Shown piece by piece: positions 12,372-27,500 of a stretch of DNA of 64,000 nt (positions are counted from its first letter, which is position 1; each line of letters begins with the position of its first letter). Origin of the DNA: Ooceraea biroi (Eukaryota > Arthropoda > Insecta > Hymenoptera > Formicidae); contig NC_039515.1 in the NCBI RefSeq assembly GCF_003672135.1, forward strand, positions 3,658,001-3,722,000. Reading direction: 5' to 3'. The notes under the pieces are model-generated. The model saw only the letters and a program-made list of their open reading frames with translations, ran no database searches and was not told where the DNA came from. Made by a program: the position numbers and the translations under genes.

Positions 12372-12597
12372 CTACAAATAGTCGTCGACGCGCTCGTTCT
12401 CGTCTGGCGGACTGGGCTCGCTCACGCTCAGGATCGGCAGGCCGAAATGCTGCACCTCGATGCTCGACTCGGTGGTGGTTGTACTACGCTTCGCGTAGTC
12501 GCAGCTCTTCGAGTGCCGGTCGCTCTCCGTGCGCCGGTGATAATGATGATGGCGTGGCGGACGAGGGGCCTCGGGCTCGTACGATCGCCGATAACAC
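12372..12597 (-). CDS. FNDC-like exon 9: C-terminus and stop
   Basis: The acceptor AAATTCCGCAG enters in phase 2; 226 bases end at TAG 12374-12372. It encodes CYRRSYEPEAPRPPRHHHYH, SIEVQHFGLPILSVSEPSPP and ENERVDDYL. Third positions are very GC-rich, as expected of a real exon. The 171-codon open frame on the opposite strand is its mirror. The C-terminal part beginning SIEVQHF looks like a conserved short motif, but I cannot name a partner. Confidence 0.85.
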
Positions 12598-15500
12598 CTG
12601 CGGAATTTCCGGGATCGGTTGAGTCGAGTCAGTCTTGTCTTTTAGATCTCGGTGGTCGTTAACAGTGCGCCTCGATCTTTTATCGAGTATAATGGGGGGA
12701 TACTAAAATCATCAAAAAGTTATCTTTTTAAATTATATCATTATATCAGTTTTTTGCGGTTGTCGTCAATCATCGAAATGATTGGAATCATGAAACGGAT
12801 TATAGCATTGTTTTAATTGCTCGTAATATTCTGATTCGTGTATCGTTATTTGTTTTATTTCTGATGCAAGAATTCTCTATGAAGAGCAAAGTGATGAGTA
12901 TTTTTTGACGCGAAAAGGATGATTAAACAAATATATCTGATGAATGGGATCAGGTGCCACCACTTATTCCATGTTTAACAAAGAGAGTTCTTATTTAAGT
13001 TCTTTATAAAAAGTCCTTCAGAGATGCTTTGTTCACACATAAATACGCACTTGCATGTGCATATATATCGGCCTTGCACAAGGCGCGACACATGATCAAT
13101 TTGTTATTCTTTAACGAGGGGATGAGATATTTGTAGGACAGGATGACGTCACCAACGATGACGTATGTATGACTGATAGCCTCAAGGGAACATGCTTCGG
13201 GATATAAATACCGCACGTTTATTGTGAATTCATGAGAGGATGCATTTTACAAGCATCGCACAAACGCGATGGCAACTGCACGTGACTATGAGCAAACACA
13301 CCGAGAAACCGGTAAAATAACAAAAAAAAGAAAGAATCGCTCTTGTTATTTAACAGGGCGAGATAAACTATGTAGGTGCAAAAAATTTGTCTCGCGCGGA
13401 AAAAATGACAATATTATTATCGAAAATGATCGACGAAACGAATCGATTAACGAATAAATTCGCGTGCTCATAATAAACGCGGATAAATGGAAGAATAAAT
13501 AAAAGGTATTTACCGCTCGTCCATGGAAGCAGGCTGTCGCACGGGGCATCTGACGTACTCGTGATTTCCGCCGGTGCGCCAACCCCCGAAACGCCTGGTG
13601 ACCAACGATGAAGAAGCCACCGGCGAATCCCTGAAACATGAACGCGATTATATTATTAATAGCGATGAAGACACTAATGTGGAACTCTTACAATGGTATT
13701 TACACGTGATATTTACACTTGCACGCCCACGAAATATGAAAATACCCGCCAGAATTGCGATTGATACTCGACATTTCGACGATAAAATTTATGCAGGACA
13801 AGCTTAAATTGGAATTAAAATTAAATTAAAAATCAAAATTTATTATTCGATTATTCACGGTGTCTCTAAATCAACACGGGTTTCCGGAAAATTTTGTTTA
13901 TCAATGTTAAATTCTCAACGATTATTAATAATACCATAGCCTTAATACAATACACAATAGCTATTAATGAAGTTAATTAATTAATAGCGTCTATAATATT
14001 TGCATTGGAAATTAAATTGCACAATGTAGTGTAGTAAATCAACTCAATTTTGAAATATATTACAATTTATTATATATTGGGGTGCCAAGTTCATATAGAT
14101 CGTCACGTTGCGTGAATTCGCCGAGCGACACACATAATAGCTCGATACAAACAACAACAACAATTACAAGATAAAGTTGTGAATGTCAAGGGAGATAAAG
14201 TTAGCAAGAAAAACGGCATCGTTTGCGTAACTACGGTAAAATCCAGCTAGGGACGGAGCAACTTTGCGTATAACATGCATGCACGCGGCGCTTTCATAAT
14301 TTATAATTCCGTATAGCAGTTGCGTTTGTGACACGTGTGCATGTAACGTTGACATTATGGAATGGTGCGATGCGAAAACGAAAGCAGGACATTCACAGAA
14401 TATATCTAACAGCATGCACATGCACCGACCGTCGCAGAATTCAAGCGACCTAAATATACGTACTCCGAACGTTTTTACTGTTATTGTTGCTATAAATCGC
14501 AGCTACAGTTTGAGAAAAGATATCCTAATTCAGGCGACACTGTGTATGTGTCTACATATATTATATGTGAGAAACAAGCGAAACTTGTCGTAAAACGATC
14601 GCAGTGAAAGATGATTGCACATCATGTACGCAAAACGCGAAAGGAATCAGTCTTCACTATATTTCTCCAAAATGATATAAACTATTTTATATGTTTCGGA
14701 TAAATACATAAAACAATGGAAAGAAGATTTTACAATCGCGAAAAGAGCGTGAAAAAAGCTTTTTGTTCTCCATTTCATGATATCGTGTTCCAATCCTCTT
14801 TATAAGCATTTGTTGAATCGGAACGATCGTATCGGCAAGCTATTACGATGCAGGAAATGAAATGTGCAAACGTAAATTAGCTATAAATCGTGGAATTCTT
14901 TAATGGTTATACCCAGCGCTGCGATTGATGTCAAGAGATTATGAACGATACATCAAATTGAAATGAGGTGGCGCGATAATGAAACAAACATCAGAGCGAA
15001 CAACTATGTTAACTCTTTAATTCAATATTTTATTTAATTTTCAAATCGCACCTTTCGTCGATTTTGTCGTCGTTTCGCCTCCTAAAACTCGATCAGTTTC
15101 GAAATAGACTGAGTGATAAAACATAAATACGCGGTGTTCAACCCTTTGTACCGATATGTTTCTGCAAATTTCTTCGCAAATTGGTTCAGTAAACACGGGA
15201 TCGATTTGAAATGCATTCCAAGTCAATGCAAATACAATTAATTAAATATTAATGAACCTGACCTCAATGAACATGATCCGACATTATATCATGCATTAAC
15301 ATATATTACATTAAAATATATTACACGTAAGAGAAATTCGTTCGGAAGCTCGGAGCCTATTAAAAAGTTCCATTCCGGGAAAACTTGCTCGGTTTTCTTA
15401 ATAACGTAAGGGTCAAGCATCCTACACGCTTGCGTCTCGTCTGATCGATATAAAGACCATTATTGGCGTTATCTTCGTCGATGTTAATCGGCGGGTGTGC

Positions 15501-18500
15501 GAGCGCGTGACGCGCCGATGTACCGACGTGGGAATACCCGCGGCGGCAGAGCGGAAGGTCGCGCTCGCGCTCCAACGGTTGCAAAGGGTTACAAAGTAGG
15601 GGAGTCATTTACATGCGAGGCGCGGGCGAAGTGGGCATCGCCTACCACTGAAATTTTGATCGATAGCTGGAATGAAACGGGAGTTGGTGAGGGGGTGGAA
15701 CCGTGCATCGCCGATCGAAGCTACCCTATTCCGGCAATAATACAGCAATGTATTTAAAGTCCTCTCCGTGTCGTCATTATCGCGCGCGGGCGTTCGTGCG
15801 ATGCCGCTAACGTGAAAGCGCACCTGGCCAAGTTACGGACTGGTCGATGCGTTTACCCTGTGTAAGTCGCACCACCAGCCCGGCAATCTGCATTCCTGAT
15901 AACTGTGTAGATTGCTCCGAGTTGGCATTCGCGACGAAGCCGGCCATAAGACAACGTAAAGCGATGCTGACGTTGAAACCTTTTTCGATATCGCTGCTAG
16001 ATAGCGCGGCTCTAGCCGATGATACTGATAACCATCGACGAGTACGAACATTGCGAATTTTCATTCAGTCTAATCAAGTGTTTCGAAAAAGATATTCTCT
16101 CTCTTTCTCTTTACATTCTTTAATTAATGTTATTATGTGTACAGTGAAATAATTTTTAATGTATCTCGATTAATATCTGCTGCGTCTCTTGTCAAGGATT
16201 ATTGTTGTCTTTGAGAATATCTTCCTCTGCTATTACCTATATTTCCTGCAGTGAGAAACTTTATAATCAATGGCGTTATCTGTAATTTTATAGCAGAAAG
16301 GCTCGTGTAAAGCGCAAACAATGGGATATTTTTCGTATTTGATCTGGAATTGTACTTACGCACGAATACCGTGATTAATTTAATTCGGTAGAGTCAGTGA
16401 ATGTAAACGTTAAATTACATTTACACTGATTGGACACGCGTTGTATTCTTGGTGGAAGAGCAATGGCGTTTAATGACTTTGCCGATATCATCAACGTACA
16501 TGCCATAATAATATTGTACAAATAGTAATTTACAAAGGTGGAATCATGTTAATTACTCAATAAGAACACATAAACATTATTAGTGCAAAATTATTTCCGC
16601 AAAATTAAAAATTGTTTGTTGCTGTGGAAAGTACACGCGCAATTGAAGAGCAAAGCTTTATGAAACTGGAGGGTTTGTATAGGTATATCGAGTTAATTAA
16701 TCGTATGCAGAACATTCTATACAATTTGCAATTCTAAATTTAACACATTCTCTAAAATCAGAAGTAATTGTTTTTGCTACCATCAATGTTAATTAACGCA
16801 AATAAAAAATGGCAATTTTATGATTTTCTGCTTTTGAAATTCATGACACAATTGAAAAAGAAATCTAAAATTAAAAAAAAACGCTGACAGAATTAAAAAT
16901 ATTCTTACTTGATGTTCATTTAAAAATTTATTTTTGCGACGAAACGCGATATGATTGTTTTAATCCTATTTGCTCACAACTCAAAATCTGTAACGTTTCA
17001 TCCATGCAAATACAACCGAATATTTATAACGATACTACAAAATTTACGTGTTCACGAGACATGTTGCAAAAGCTATTTCTATACGTACATGTATGGAAAG
17101 TATTGATCGATGTGTTTCCTATTGTCTTATGCAAATATTGGTAAAACTGTTTTAGAAATTTGCAAGTAAATGACTTGTGAAATAGTAAGATGCTAAAATA
17201 TTGTGAACGAGAATAGTGAGAAAAAGAATAACATGCCGTTTATTTAAGATAACGATGCAGCGGGAACAATTTGCGTTCTACATAATCAATATAAATTGTT
17301 ATAAATTATTCCTTCTTGGGATGCAAATCTTCAATATATGCAAATATATTACAATTTCTTATATATCTCATTTCTGTGTGCGTTTTGATTATTATTTTTG
17401 ATATACCATAACGGATTACTATCGGCGAAACAGGATAAGAAAGCGGGTCCATCCAGATCATCGAATTATAAGGGTATTGTCTCCACGCTGCAACTGCGAA
17501 TGGCAAATGCGAATTTTTCATAAAACCGAGTAGTACTTGAATCGGCTTTCTCAAGACTATAAAGATTAACAAAAATACATAAAAATACATAAAAGTTTGA
17601 TCAGCAATCACGCAAATATCGAAATATAAACTAAGAAAAATATAAATGTCGATAAATGTCGGCGTCCACAGATCAACAGTTGCACAGTTGTTTCGTATAA
17701 AATATCAAAATCTGCTATTTGTCACAAAAGTCCGTACGAATCTTATTTTCACAATTAACTATTCTGCAAATACTTCTTTAATTGCTACCGTATCTATGTT
17801 ATTCGTAATCTATATTATGGGTCCAACTAAGCGCAAATATTAATAAGCATTATCAAAGCATGGACTCAAGGAATAGGGAACCACAGGTCAATAAGCGCGC
17901 ATAGCTAATTTAAAAAATTTAACTTACCTCGAAGAAGTCTGTTGGTGACTAGGATCCAACAGTGACGTTTCTGTATTGTTCTGCGTACTATCGATACTGC
18001 CCTGTCTCTTCGAATCTAACTCCTCAGGCTTATCCTCCTGATTCGCTTTCAGGAAGAACTCCCGGTCACCATCGATGCCCTCGTCTTTGGAGTTTTTTCG
18101 TGGATCCTGTTGGCGAGTCGTCGACGCGAGTGGTAAGTTATCTGCACTGCGAACCTTACGACATAACTTCGACGTGGACCCGTGGCGTCGCAGAAATTCC
18201 TGAAAGCACAAAGTACCGTGCATGGTGAAGGAGAACCGCGCGACGTAATTAGGGCGTTCCACAAGTATTGTACTTTTAGCATGATCGGAATTTCTCATGA
18301 ATACACTTTCACGTTGTGTGCCATTGCGTGTAACACGATAAATACTGTGATGACAACGGTGGCGTAAAATGTAAAATGAGAAATACGTAAAAGATAGTGT
18401 AACGTTGCCCCTCAAATAAAATACCGTTTATCACGGTACTTCATAATGTGCGCTGTGCTTGCAAAACACGTTTTTTTCTCGTGCTTGAATCATACTTTGA

Positions 18501-21500
18501 GCTCGACAAAGTTAAATGTTGAATAATGACATTTATTCGGTGTACTTTTACGAGATGATAGATTTTTTGTCAAGAACGCAACGAAGGAGGTCTGGGTTGA
18601 TCGTTACGAACATTATCGACGGACACTAGACTTCAAATAACAAGAATACACAAATGGAATTTATGAATTTGTAATTTATCAGAGATTAGGAACGACTTTG
18701 ACAACGTATAGCCAATTTGCTTGCCAAGAGCGATCCATTGAATGCATGATAAATCGCGTGCGCCGTATCGACTTTGAGAAACACCAAAGCAAAGTTTCGT
18801 ACTATCGACGGTACTATTACTGTGCCAGTATTGTGCCGATTGCGAGAGCAATGTGTGTCTGTCACCGTAATAAAGATTATATGTGGCAATAAAGAGATTA
18901 GAAAAAAGTATACACGAAAGGGAATTATAGCAAGATATTAAAGTAGAAACATTTAACACCTCCCTTAACAAGACAGGGAGGACTAGAAAGATAATAAGAT
19001 ACACATACAACGTTTTTACGTGACGTAAGAACGAATTTGTCCATTTTCTTACAAGCAATCCACGAACGTGTATCGATCATCCGGTGCACTACACTTCGCC
19101 GCAGACTACCTTGAACTTTGACGTTTGAAGTATCTCTTTCGCACGGACTCTTTCATGTTCATTATTTATTGAAATAACTGTCGCACACTGAGGGACAATG
19201 GTTACTCTCTTCGACTTTGTTGCGTTATGTTATGCAATATATGCCGAAACACGCGATCTGAAACTATAACAATCGTGTAACAATCGTGCGAGACGTTCAT
19301 GTCGCGCTTTTGTCGCGCGATTCGCTCGCGAGCAGGGCTTGCGCGGCGCCGCGATCATTCTCGATTACCCGAACTATCATCATGCTGACAAAATAACGAA
19401 CATTCGTGCAACGTGTCTTGCAAAAAAAACGCACAATTGTTCGATCAATTTTTCTCGCAGTTGGAACAGTTTTGTAAAATTTACATCGGTGTGTCGTAAA
19501 TCGTGTATTTACTACAAACACCCAGAGAAATTATGCAACCTTAAATGTCTCACGTGTACGAGATTGCAAAACTCATTTCGCTATAATACGTGATTCTGTG
19601 TCTCGCATGCATGCCTCGTCTCTATCTATTTCCTAACTATACATACATATCGTTTCGTTTACACATGTCACATCCGGATATGACATATGCCATGCGAATT
19701 AGCTTGGGTTCCAAGACGTGCAAACTGTCGAAGAATCGCATCTCGTTTTTCCATTTTGGATTAAAATTTCCAAGTACAGACGTCTATGTAACTGCAATTA
19801 TAAACTCGCGCGCGCGCAGTTACTACATCGTAAAGACTCGCGCAGTTACGGCTACCCTTGGAACCCGTTCGCTGTGATGTCACTGATTTCCGATTTCAAT
19901 CCGCTTGATTACTATAATCGAAAAGTTCTCCGTCCGGTCACGGTTACACGGGGTTGCGCACCGTCCATCCGTCTGTCCGCGTTCGTTCGTTCCCGGGGAA
20001 GGTCGCGCGTAGCGAAATCATGCTGGCGGAATCGATCGTTGCGGGGTTCGAGGACGCGACGTGTCCACGACATGTAATCCATCGATCTTTCTGCGTGGAT
20101 TTTTCCCGGTTCGATTACTTACCTGGGACAAGAAGCCGGCTACGTCGATGGCACTGTTGACGCGTGGCCTCGTGACTCTCGGCCACGCCGCAGCTCCGGC
20201 GCTGTCTAACGAGTCCACGTGATGGTTCGACCAGTGCAGATGCTGGAAATTTCAGTCGTTTCTGATCACGATATCGGCCAAGGGGGGCGCGATCGACGGC
20301 AGGTGATTATTGCGGTCGAGCGCGCGGCCTCTCGTAAGCGTGACGTTTTAATGCACGTGGGATCTACGTGATAAGAAAAGTTGAGAGGCCGACGGGGAGG
20401 GGCGAGCGAATGAGGGTGCCGTGTCGTGAACAAAATTGCAGAGACGAGAGTGAACTACAGGAGATGTACCCCCGTGGGCCCCCCGCGATTCCCCCCGCTC
20501 GTAAATTTCTTCGTGGACTTTGACGCCGATATTGTCAGGTAGAGACACAGATTCGGTGGAAGACTATTACATTATAAGCGTCTCTCGTGAGACGAGAGTT
20601 AACTCGATTTGCCCCGAAAACGCGCGCATTCACGTTAAGAAAGAAGCGCCGAATCGCAATTAAATCTCCGCGGGAACTAAATCGGTTTCGCAGGCGATGA
20701 AGTGGAGAACTTAATTTCAAGTTTATAACACGTGGAAAATCTGTTTGATAATCAATCTTAATCCAGGAGAGACACATCTGTGTCGGGAATATCTAGATCG
20801 AGAAAGAAATATCAAATATCTGTCGAAAGAAAAAAATTAGTCTCTGAAATCTGACGTTTAATTTGAGGCTTGGCAAATCCGTTCATGCTCGACGTTATTT
20901 TTTAATGCCTTTTGTTAAGCTAAGTGTAGAAGAATTTAGATTGCAGAAACTTTAAGTCTTTAGAGAAAACGCGCGCGTTGCTTCTGGGGCAAGCAGACAA
21001 TGATGAGCCGTGATGATGACTGCAGCATGAGAATGCCGTGTCTTTTGTCATGGCGAAAGAAACAACGGGTTACTGCACCAATTACTTAATTTTTCTCATA
21101 ATATTGCACCTTCATATCACTGCCCCTTTCTTGTGTACTTTTATTGATCAGTTGAAATAAGAGCACGTCTTATAATCTTACTATGTTGTTAACGTACATA
21201 CACTTCTATATTCAGCAACTTAAAAGGATTTAAACGTTACAATACTGGTAGATGCTAGCGACAGTAATGACGTTATGACATACAAAAATACGCTCTGTTT
21301 ACAGAGTTCTACTACGCTAACGAACATCGTATCTTGTATCTCGTTATCTAATGCTGTCATTCTCGTTTACTATGCGTAAAGACTTGGGAATCGGCTTGTA
21401 TGAAAATACACGTCAAAGTTCATTGCGCATTTGGGACGGAATAAACGCGCTAATAAAGTTTAAAGGCGATCCGAGAATGGACGCGGACGAAATGATGATT

Positions 21501-24500
21501 CCCATAAAATTCACTGGTAATAGAAATATATAAATCTCATCTAATATATATGTACATAATTATTGTTTTTGTAGGATCAAATAGGAAAATTAATCGGATC
21601 TACGCGATTATTAGAGCGATAATTAGAGTGATATTCAATAATAGCTATTTAATCAATAACGAAACGAGAATTAATTTAATTATTGAAAAAATTATTAAAA
21701 AATAACGACTAATGATTTTATCATTGAAATTAATGTATTGTTCCAATTGCCAAATTTTTCCACGATTTTCAATTAAAACAAAAAAACTACTTGAACAAAT
21801 TGAAATAAAACATTTTCTTTCAATTAAACGTAAAGGGTGCAAATTTAAAGGCTGAGGACTTTGAAAGAGATTTATTGAATCGGCACCTTCTGCTGGCTCC
21901 CGTATTTTTTCTAGAGATCAATCATTTGCGTCACCGGTCCTCGATTACTTTTACGTGTCTGCCTCTCGATTAGAATATCGTGGAGCACATTTTCATCTGA
22001 ATTTTCGCATCGCGTCGTCGTATCGCGAAAACTATTTGCGCGAGAGAGAACCGATACATTTACAGGCGTTTCTCTAATTAAACGTTCTTGACGAAGTCTT
22101 GCGAATTCTCGCACTTGTCGCTGCGGCTCTACGACTCAAAGCATTTCGTGTGGATTTAAGTGTCTTCGTTACCCGGTATCGTGAAAGCGTCGTTGCATAA
22201 TGTGCGAAGCATCAATCTTAATGCTTAGGCAGTGGTCACTTTTCAGTTAGTGCCATGTAACCTGTCATTAGTGCGAAGAGGTGCAGTGTCATAGATCACA
22301 GATCACCGATCTAACGGTGCTGTTTCGGCTTTGATTAGCTTCAACGAGCGTGTCGCACTCATTTCCGTCTTACGGATAAGCGTCGTGAAACGTGAAACCA
22401 CGAAACAGCGTGAAAAATCCAGTTTGCAAGTCGTGACGACAAGTAGTAACGAGTAAAACAATGCAGAACAATAACACAGGTAACACAAAATAATAATACC
22501 GAAATATCGAGCGAGAAACAGCCGCTGCGAAGCCGGGAGAGTGACGTGAGACAACGGTGCCCTACCTCGTTGCACCAACAGCACAGTGACATTTCGCTCG
22601 CAAACGCTAATGCGCGGTTCAGGCGACTGCGTTAGAAACTCCGGTGCGTGAGAATCTCCGGCTTGAGTGTGCTTGAACAGGGTGTCGTGTGTCTAAAGAA
22701 GATAACTGAGGGAGAGGAAGGCGAGTTGAGAAGCGAATTGAGAGGCGGTGATCTATTTTCAAACCAAGCTGCTCAGGAGTGTCGTTGAACGTGAAAGGAA
22801 TTCGTCGGGGTGTGAATCGATAGGACGGAGATCGAGAACGGTGTCCTTTTCATATTTGATGAGCAAGACCGATGCGCTCCTCCAAAGAGTCTGATCCCTA
22901 ACGTGTCTTTGTATGTAATGATATCATTGATTCTATATACATGTCAGGGTGATAGGATGACTTTCGCTGATCTCTTATAAATCCGCGCGATTATACAAGG
23001 ATGTGATTGGACTAGAGTGCATCAAGGATTAAGGAGGCAGGAAGGAGTTGATGGAATCCGTGAACACCTAGAACTCGTGGAGCGTCCTCGAAACGGATCC
23101 TCGTCGTAACGCGCCGGAATACGTGATCGTAAAGTCGAATCTCTGTCGCTCTGTGCCGCTGTCATACATAGGCAAGTACATGGGGATTTCTTTTTTTACG
23201 ACGCTTCGTAAATGCACGCGTGTGCGGGAAACTTTATGAGATTCTGTTTATGGGACGCTGTCGTCGCTCGTGCGCGTACAACACGTACGACCGCAGTTAT
23301 TCGATTATTTGTCGCAAAAAATACAAACCGAAACTTTTCGGAGAAAACTAATCTCCTCGGCGAGTTCTTCGATGAATTTCGAGTTGGAACGGAAATGGTT
23401 GAACGCGGAAAAACGACGCGGAAAATCGCTTTTGCGAGAGAATTAGGTCGTTCCAGGAAGTTCTTCCTTCTCGTCGAGTGTAGGACAGTTCAAGTGAAGT
23501 GGGTTACAGATAGGATCTATCGAGGTTTTGTAATATTTGTTCGATCAGCCATCGGACGGAGGCTACGTCATGCAATTTAATTAGGCGCAGCGACGAAGGG
23601 TCGAGGCTCGATTGAATTTAGCGCACCTATATCCCGCTGGAATCTCCGGTGGGACTCGATTCCGATCGGATTTGGGTCAGAGCGCTATTAATTCGTAAGT
23701 TTCGACTGACTTTGGGGCTCGGATAAATTTAGCGACAAGATACACCCATAAATCCGAATCCGAATATCAAATCCGCGAAAGGCTTACGTATGAATTGTGT
23801 GCGCGTGTTTGATTAGCACGTGTGAGCTCTTGAGGGGTGAGTTGACCTGCTGGTTGCAATATGAACTGTATGCAGAGTATCCTCCATTTTCTCTTTACAT
23901 ATATCGCAAAATGAGTCATAAGGAACGCCATTTACGTATCTTTATTGATCGTTTATTTGTCTATACAAGCTGTGATTCACTCATGCCTTGAATAAAATTA
24001 GTAATATTTTATGAGAGATAGTATTGTACGTGAAATATTTCATTTGCCAAAATTTTTTCCTTTTTCTGGATATCTGGATGATTTTCCTCGTTAGTATGTC
24101 AATCATATTACGAGTATTAAAGATAGATCTATATGGAGGGCATCCTGCATACGTGTAATGAAAAATACCAGTATAATATATTGAACATGCAACGGAGAGT
24201 AAATTGAATCAACTGATGATTTTCTTTGAGAAATTTCCTTTGAAATATACCACACGTAATTGATCTTTTTCTGACGCAAGAACTCCCGGGACGAGGTTTG
24301 CCAACTCTAAACCATGCTCTTTGTACGTACATTCGCAAGATGTACATGCGATGTAAAGCGATCGCACAAAGCACTTCTTATTACAGCAGTGATATTCAAA
24401 GTCAGTAAAATCGAAGTTTCACAAGCTGACCGGACAGATCGATTTGTTGTCGTAAAGAGTTCTATTCCGAAAATAACAGAGACCTTTTGCGCATTCAGCA

Positions 24501-27500
24501 AAACGTATCAAAGTGGCTTGATTTAATTGGGATTCATTAAAACTCGACTGCAACGCGGAAATTTCTCTGATCTCTCATTTTAACTTATCCATCAAAGTAT
24601 TTATGTACATTTGCAATCAATTCTTAACAACTGTCAGCAGATTTAGTAATACGAATAAAAAATAACTCGAAGCAAAGTTTGAAAAAAACTATTATTTAAT
24701 TATTCCACTTTAATCCCTATTTTATCGATACTAGTATTTATATAAGTTCGTGTTATATGTTATACTTTTTATTTAATTCAGTAACTATAGAAAAAATACA
24801 ACGAATTATTTCGAATGACTTGTCTGTCTTGTAATTTTTCTTTAAAGTTGAAAGTAAGAAAATAGAATAAAATTAAAAGTTACAAATATTTCTCTTCTTC
24901 ATTTTAATTTTGGAAGGAAAATGTATTTTTTTCGAAATACGAATATATCTCTTTATAAAAAAATTATGAAGCTTTTGCTTTCTAATCCTTATACCATATT
25001 GATGTGACAAAAATGATGAATAGAATTTCCGAGACGTGCTTCTTTTATAAAATCCAAAGTTCCTGTATCACGTAACTTATTAGCGGTGACCGATAAAACA
25101 ATATCTAGACGAAAATATCTAGAAAAAAAGTTGGCAAGCCTCGATTCATCGGCAAGAAATACGGTAGCCTTCGTCTCATGAGACGTTTTCTCGACCCCCT
25201 TTTTCCACTCTCAGAGCTTTGGCCCGTAATTGATTACGAGACCGGAAATAGAAGCGCAACGTATTATATGTTAATTAATATAACGTTAATTATTTCTCTA
25301 TTAATTATTATCCCTCTTAATTTTTCCTGCGCAATATCTTCTTTACAAACTTTATTACAGTTCTAGTATCGATAATATAATTTCCTTGATGAGTGAAAAA
25401 GTAAAAAAAACTTATATGAATTTACTAATATAATGATATATAATATTTAAATTTTTATATGTACAGAGACTTGTATCGAACGACGCAAAGTGTAAAGCGA
25501 AAGAATTCAGTGACGATAGCATGATTGGTGTCAGGAATTGTGGTAAATTGATGAATTAATGAATATACCCTATTTTTTATAAGCGATCGTAACACGAAAA
25601 GGTGATAACTTTAAACCTCGTATTGTCGTAGAAATCATCGACGTAAACAATGTAACATCGATGCGAATCATTCTATTTTTGCGTTAATAAAAGCAATAGA
25701 AGAAACTTTCGCAATTTTTCATTATTGACTGTTTGTACTCTAAGACGCGAATATGAGCCTAACACATGGGTCCCTAAGATAAGTGGAGGATTGTCGACAG
25801 TTATAAACAGGCCTTCTGCGTTTCTCGTCCGATGCCGAAAAGAAAATGACAAAACGCGAGTGGGCTCAGAGTAGTGTGACAGAAAATTATACAAGACAGA
25901 GAAGGGCACGTATATATATATGGCGATGGTCACACAGCACAAGAAAACGTGTGTGGGTGAGAGAAAGAGAGAGAAAGAGAGAGAAAAGTAGAGACAATAG
26001 TATAGAAAAGATAGGGTGAAGAGCCTCGGTACAGCCGAGGTTTCTCTCCTGAGAGCAGAGGTAGGGCCACAAGAAAAATAAAATTGAGATCTTAAGACAT
26101 GTACCGATGGTCACGCGATGTCCGCCCTGTGGAGTAGAGCGAATTGGCAGCCGCAGTCCCGGGGCTCTCGGGCTCTTCTGGGGTACTGAAAGCACTGCTC
26201 CAGGACGCAGCAGCCCCCGCCCCCGCACTGCATCACCATATCCGACAATGTGGTCATTACCTTCCGTCGTATTCGTTTGTTCGTATTTGTGCGTATCGCA
26301 TTATTCATTTTTTTTTGGCAGTCGTTTATAGTTTTTTTTTTTCCGTGGCCGTGAAAGATCCGCCGAACATGACACGAGAGGGTGGTCGGGGGGAGGGCAC
26401 ACACACGTAGCGCAGAACAGTGTGGGAGAGTATCGGTAATCGCACGTAGCGCCAGCCAATATTCGCGAATTTTGCGTGCAGTCAATCCGAAGAAACGACG
26501 TGGAGACAGAAGAAAAGAACAGAAGAGATCAATAGAATTAAATTGTGTTAATTCGAGATTATCAATTAGTCTTACTGACTACGGCTACTACGGTAAATGC
26601 GGCTAATGGTTGCTTGAGGGGATCGTCTACGGACGTCTAAAGATACGTAAGCTTCATTATTCTGTTTGATTTCTTGCTACTAGGTTCTCTAGCACTACGC
26701 TGGAATTGGGTGGAATCGAATTTAATACTCACTAACGAGAGAAGAAATCTATTGTTCGTCAATCTGATTGCTCATCTTTGTTATACAACACGATGTTCGT
26801 TAATGATAAATTTAGTTTGCATGACTCGGCGGTTTTATTGCTACATCGTAAATTTAATTGTGATCAACGGTATCATACATTGTTATGAGAAATATAATTA
26901 TTTATTTTTAATTTTTAATAATTATCGACTGCTAAAAAAAAGGATTAATCATTTCTTTCATGATTGTGTCGAATAAATGGAATGGATATTTTGCAATGCA
27001 AATTGTAGTTAATGAATTAATTCTCACATAAAGCTTTTACAGATTCAGCACTAAATCGACGAAATATAAATTTTTTTCTCATAAGTTTCTAAAATACGCA
27101 GCAGCATTTTGAAATCTGAACATTGGACTAATTAAACCGAGATCTATGTAGAATTTTTCATAGAATTTTTCAATCTTTCTTAGATGTTCCAAAAAATTTG
27201 TTATAATTCAATTCTCAATTAACAGTTGTTCTAGTTTCAATAATATTTTTGTGAACCAAGTATCTTCCATTCTTCTTGACAGGGTATAATTCTTTGGTGT
27301 ACATAGTGTAATATATTGTACAATGCTACCGCGTATGTGTATAGCATAATATTGATGTTACTATTTCATAAATGATTTACGGAGACTTTATGCGAAGACC
27401 TCGTCAGCAAAATTTCATTTCTCTTCACAGTGAGAAATGAAGGCGTGCCAACAAAGATTTCCACAAAATCGTAGCGTGAAATTGGGAGATCAAAAATATT

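Noticed and set aside
12147..12662. 171-codon plus-strand open frame
   Set aside because: It is the antisense mirror of the GC-rich exon 9 of the minus-strand FNDC-like gene and has no family resemblance.
13346..13639. 97-codon minus-strand open frame
   Set aside because: It overlaps exon 8 but in a different frame; the phase that matches both neighbouring exons gives another protein sequence.
17924..18415. 163-codon minus-strand open frame
   Set aside because: Only 18199-17928 is exon 7; the upstream part lies before a strong acceptor.
23212..23580. 122-codon plus-strand frame in intron 5
   Set aside because: It has no motif and its composition matches the surrounding intron.
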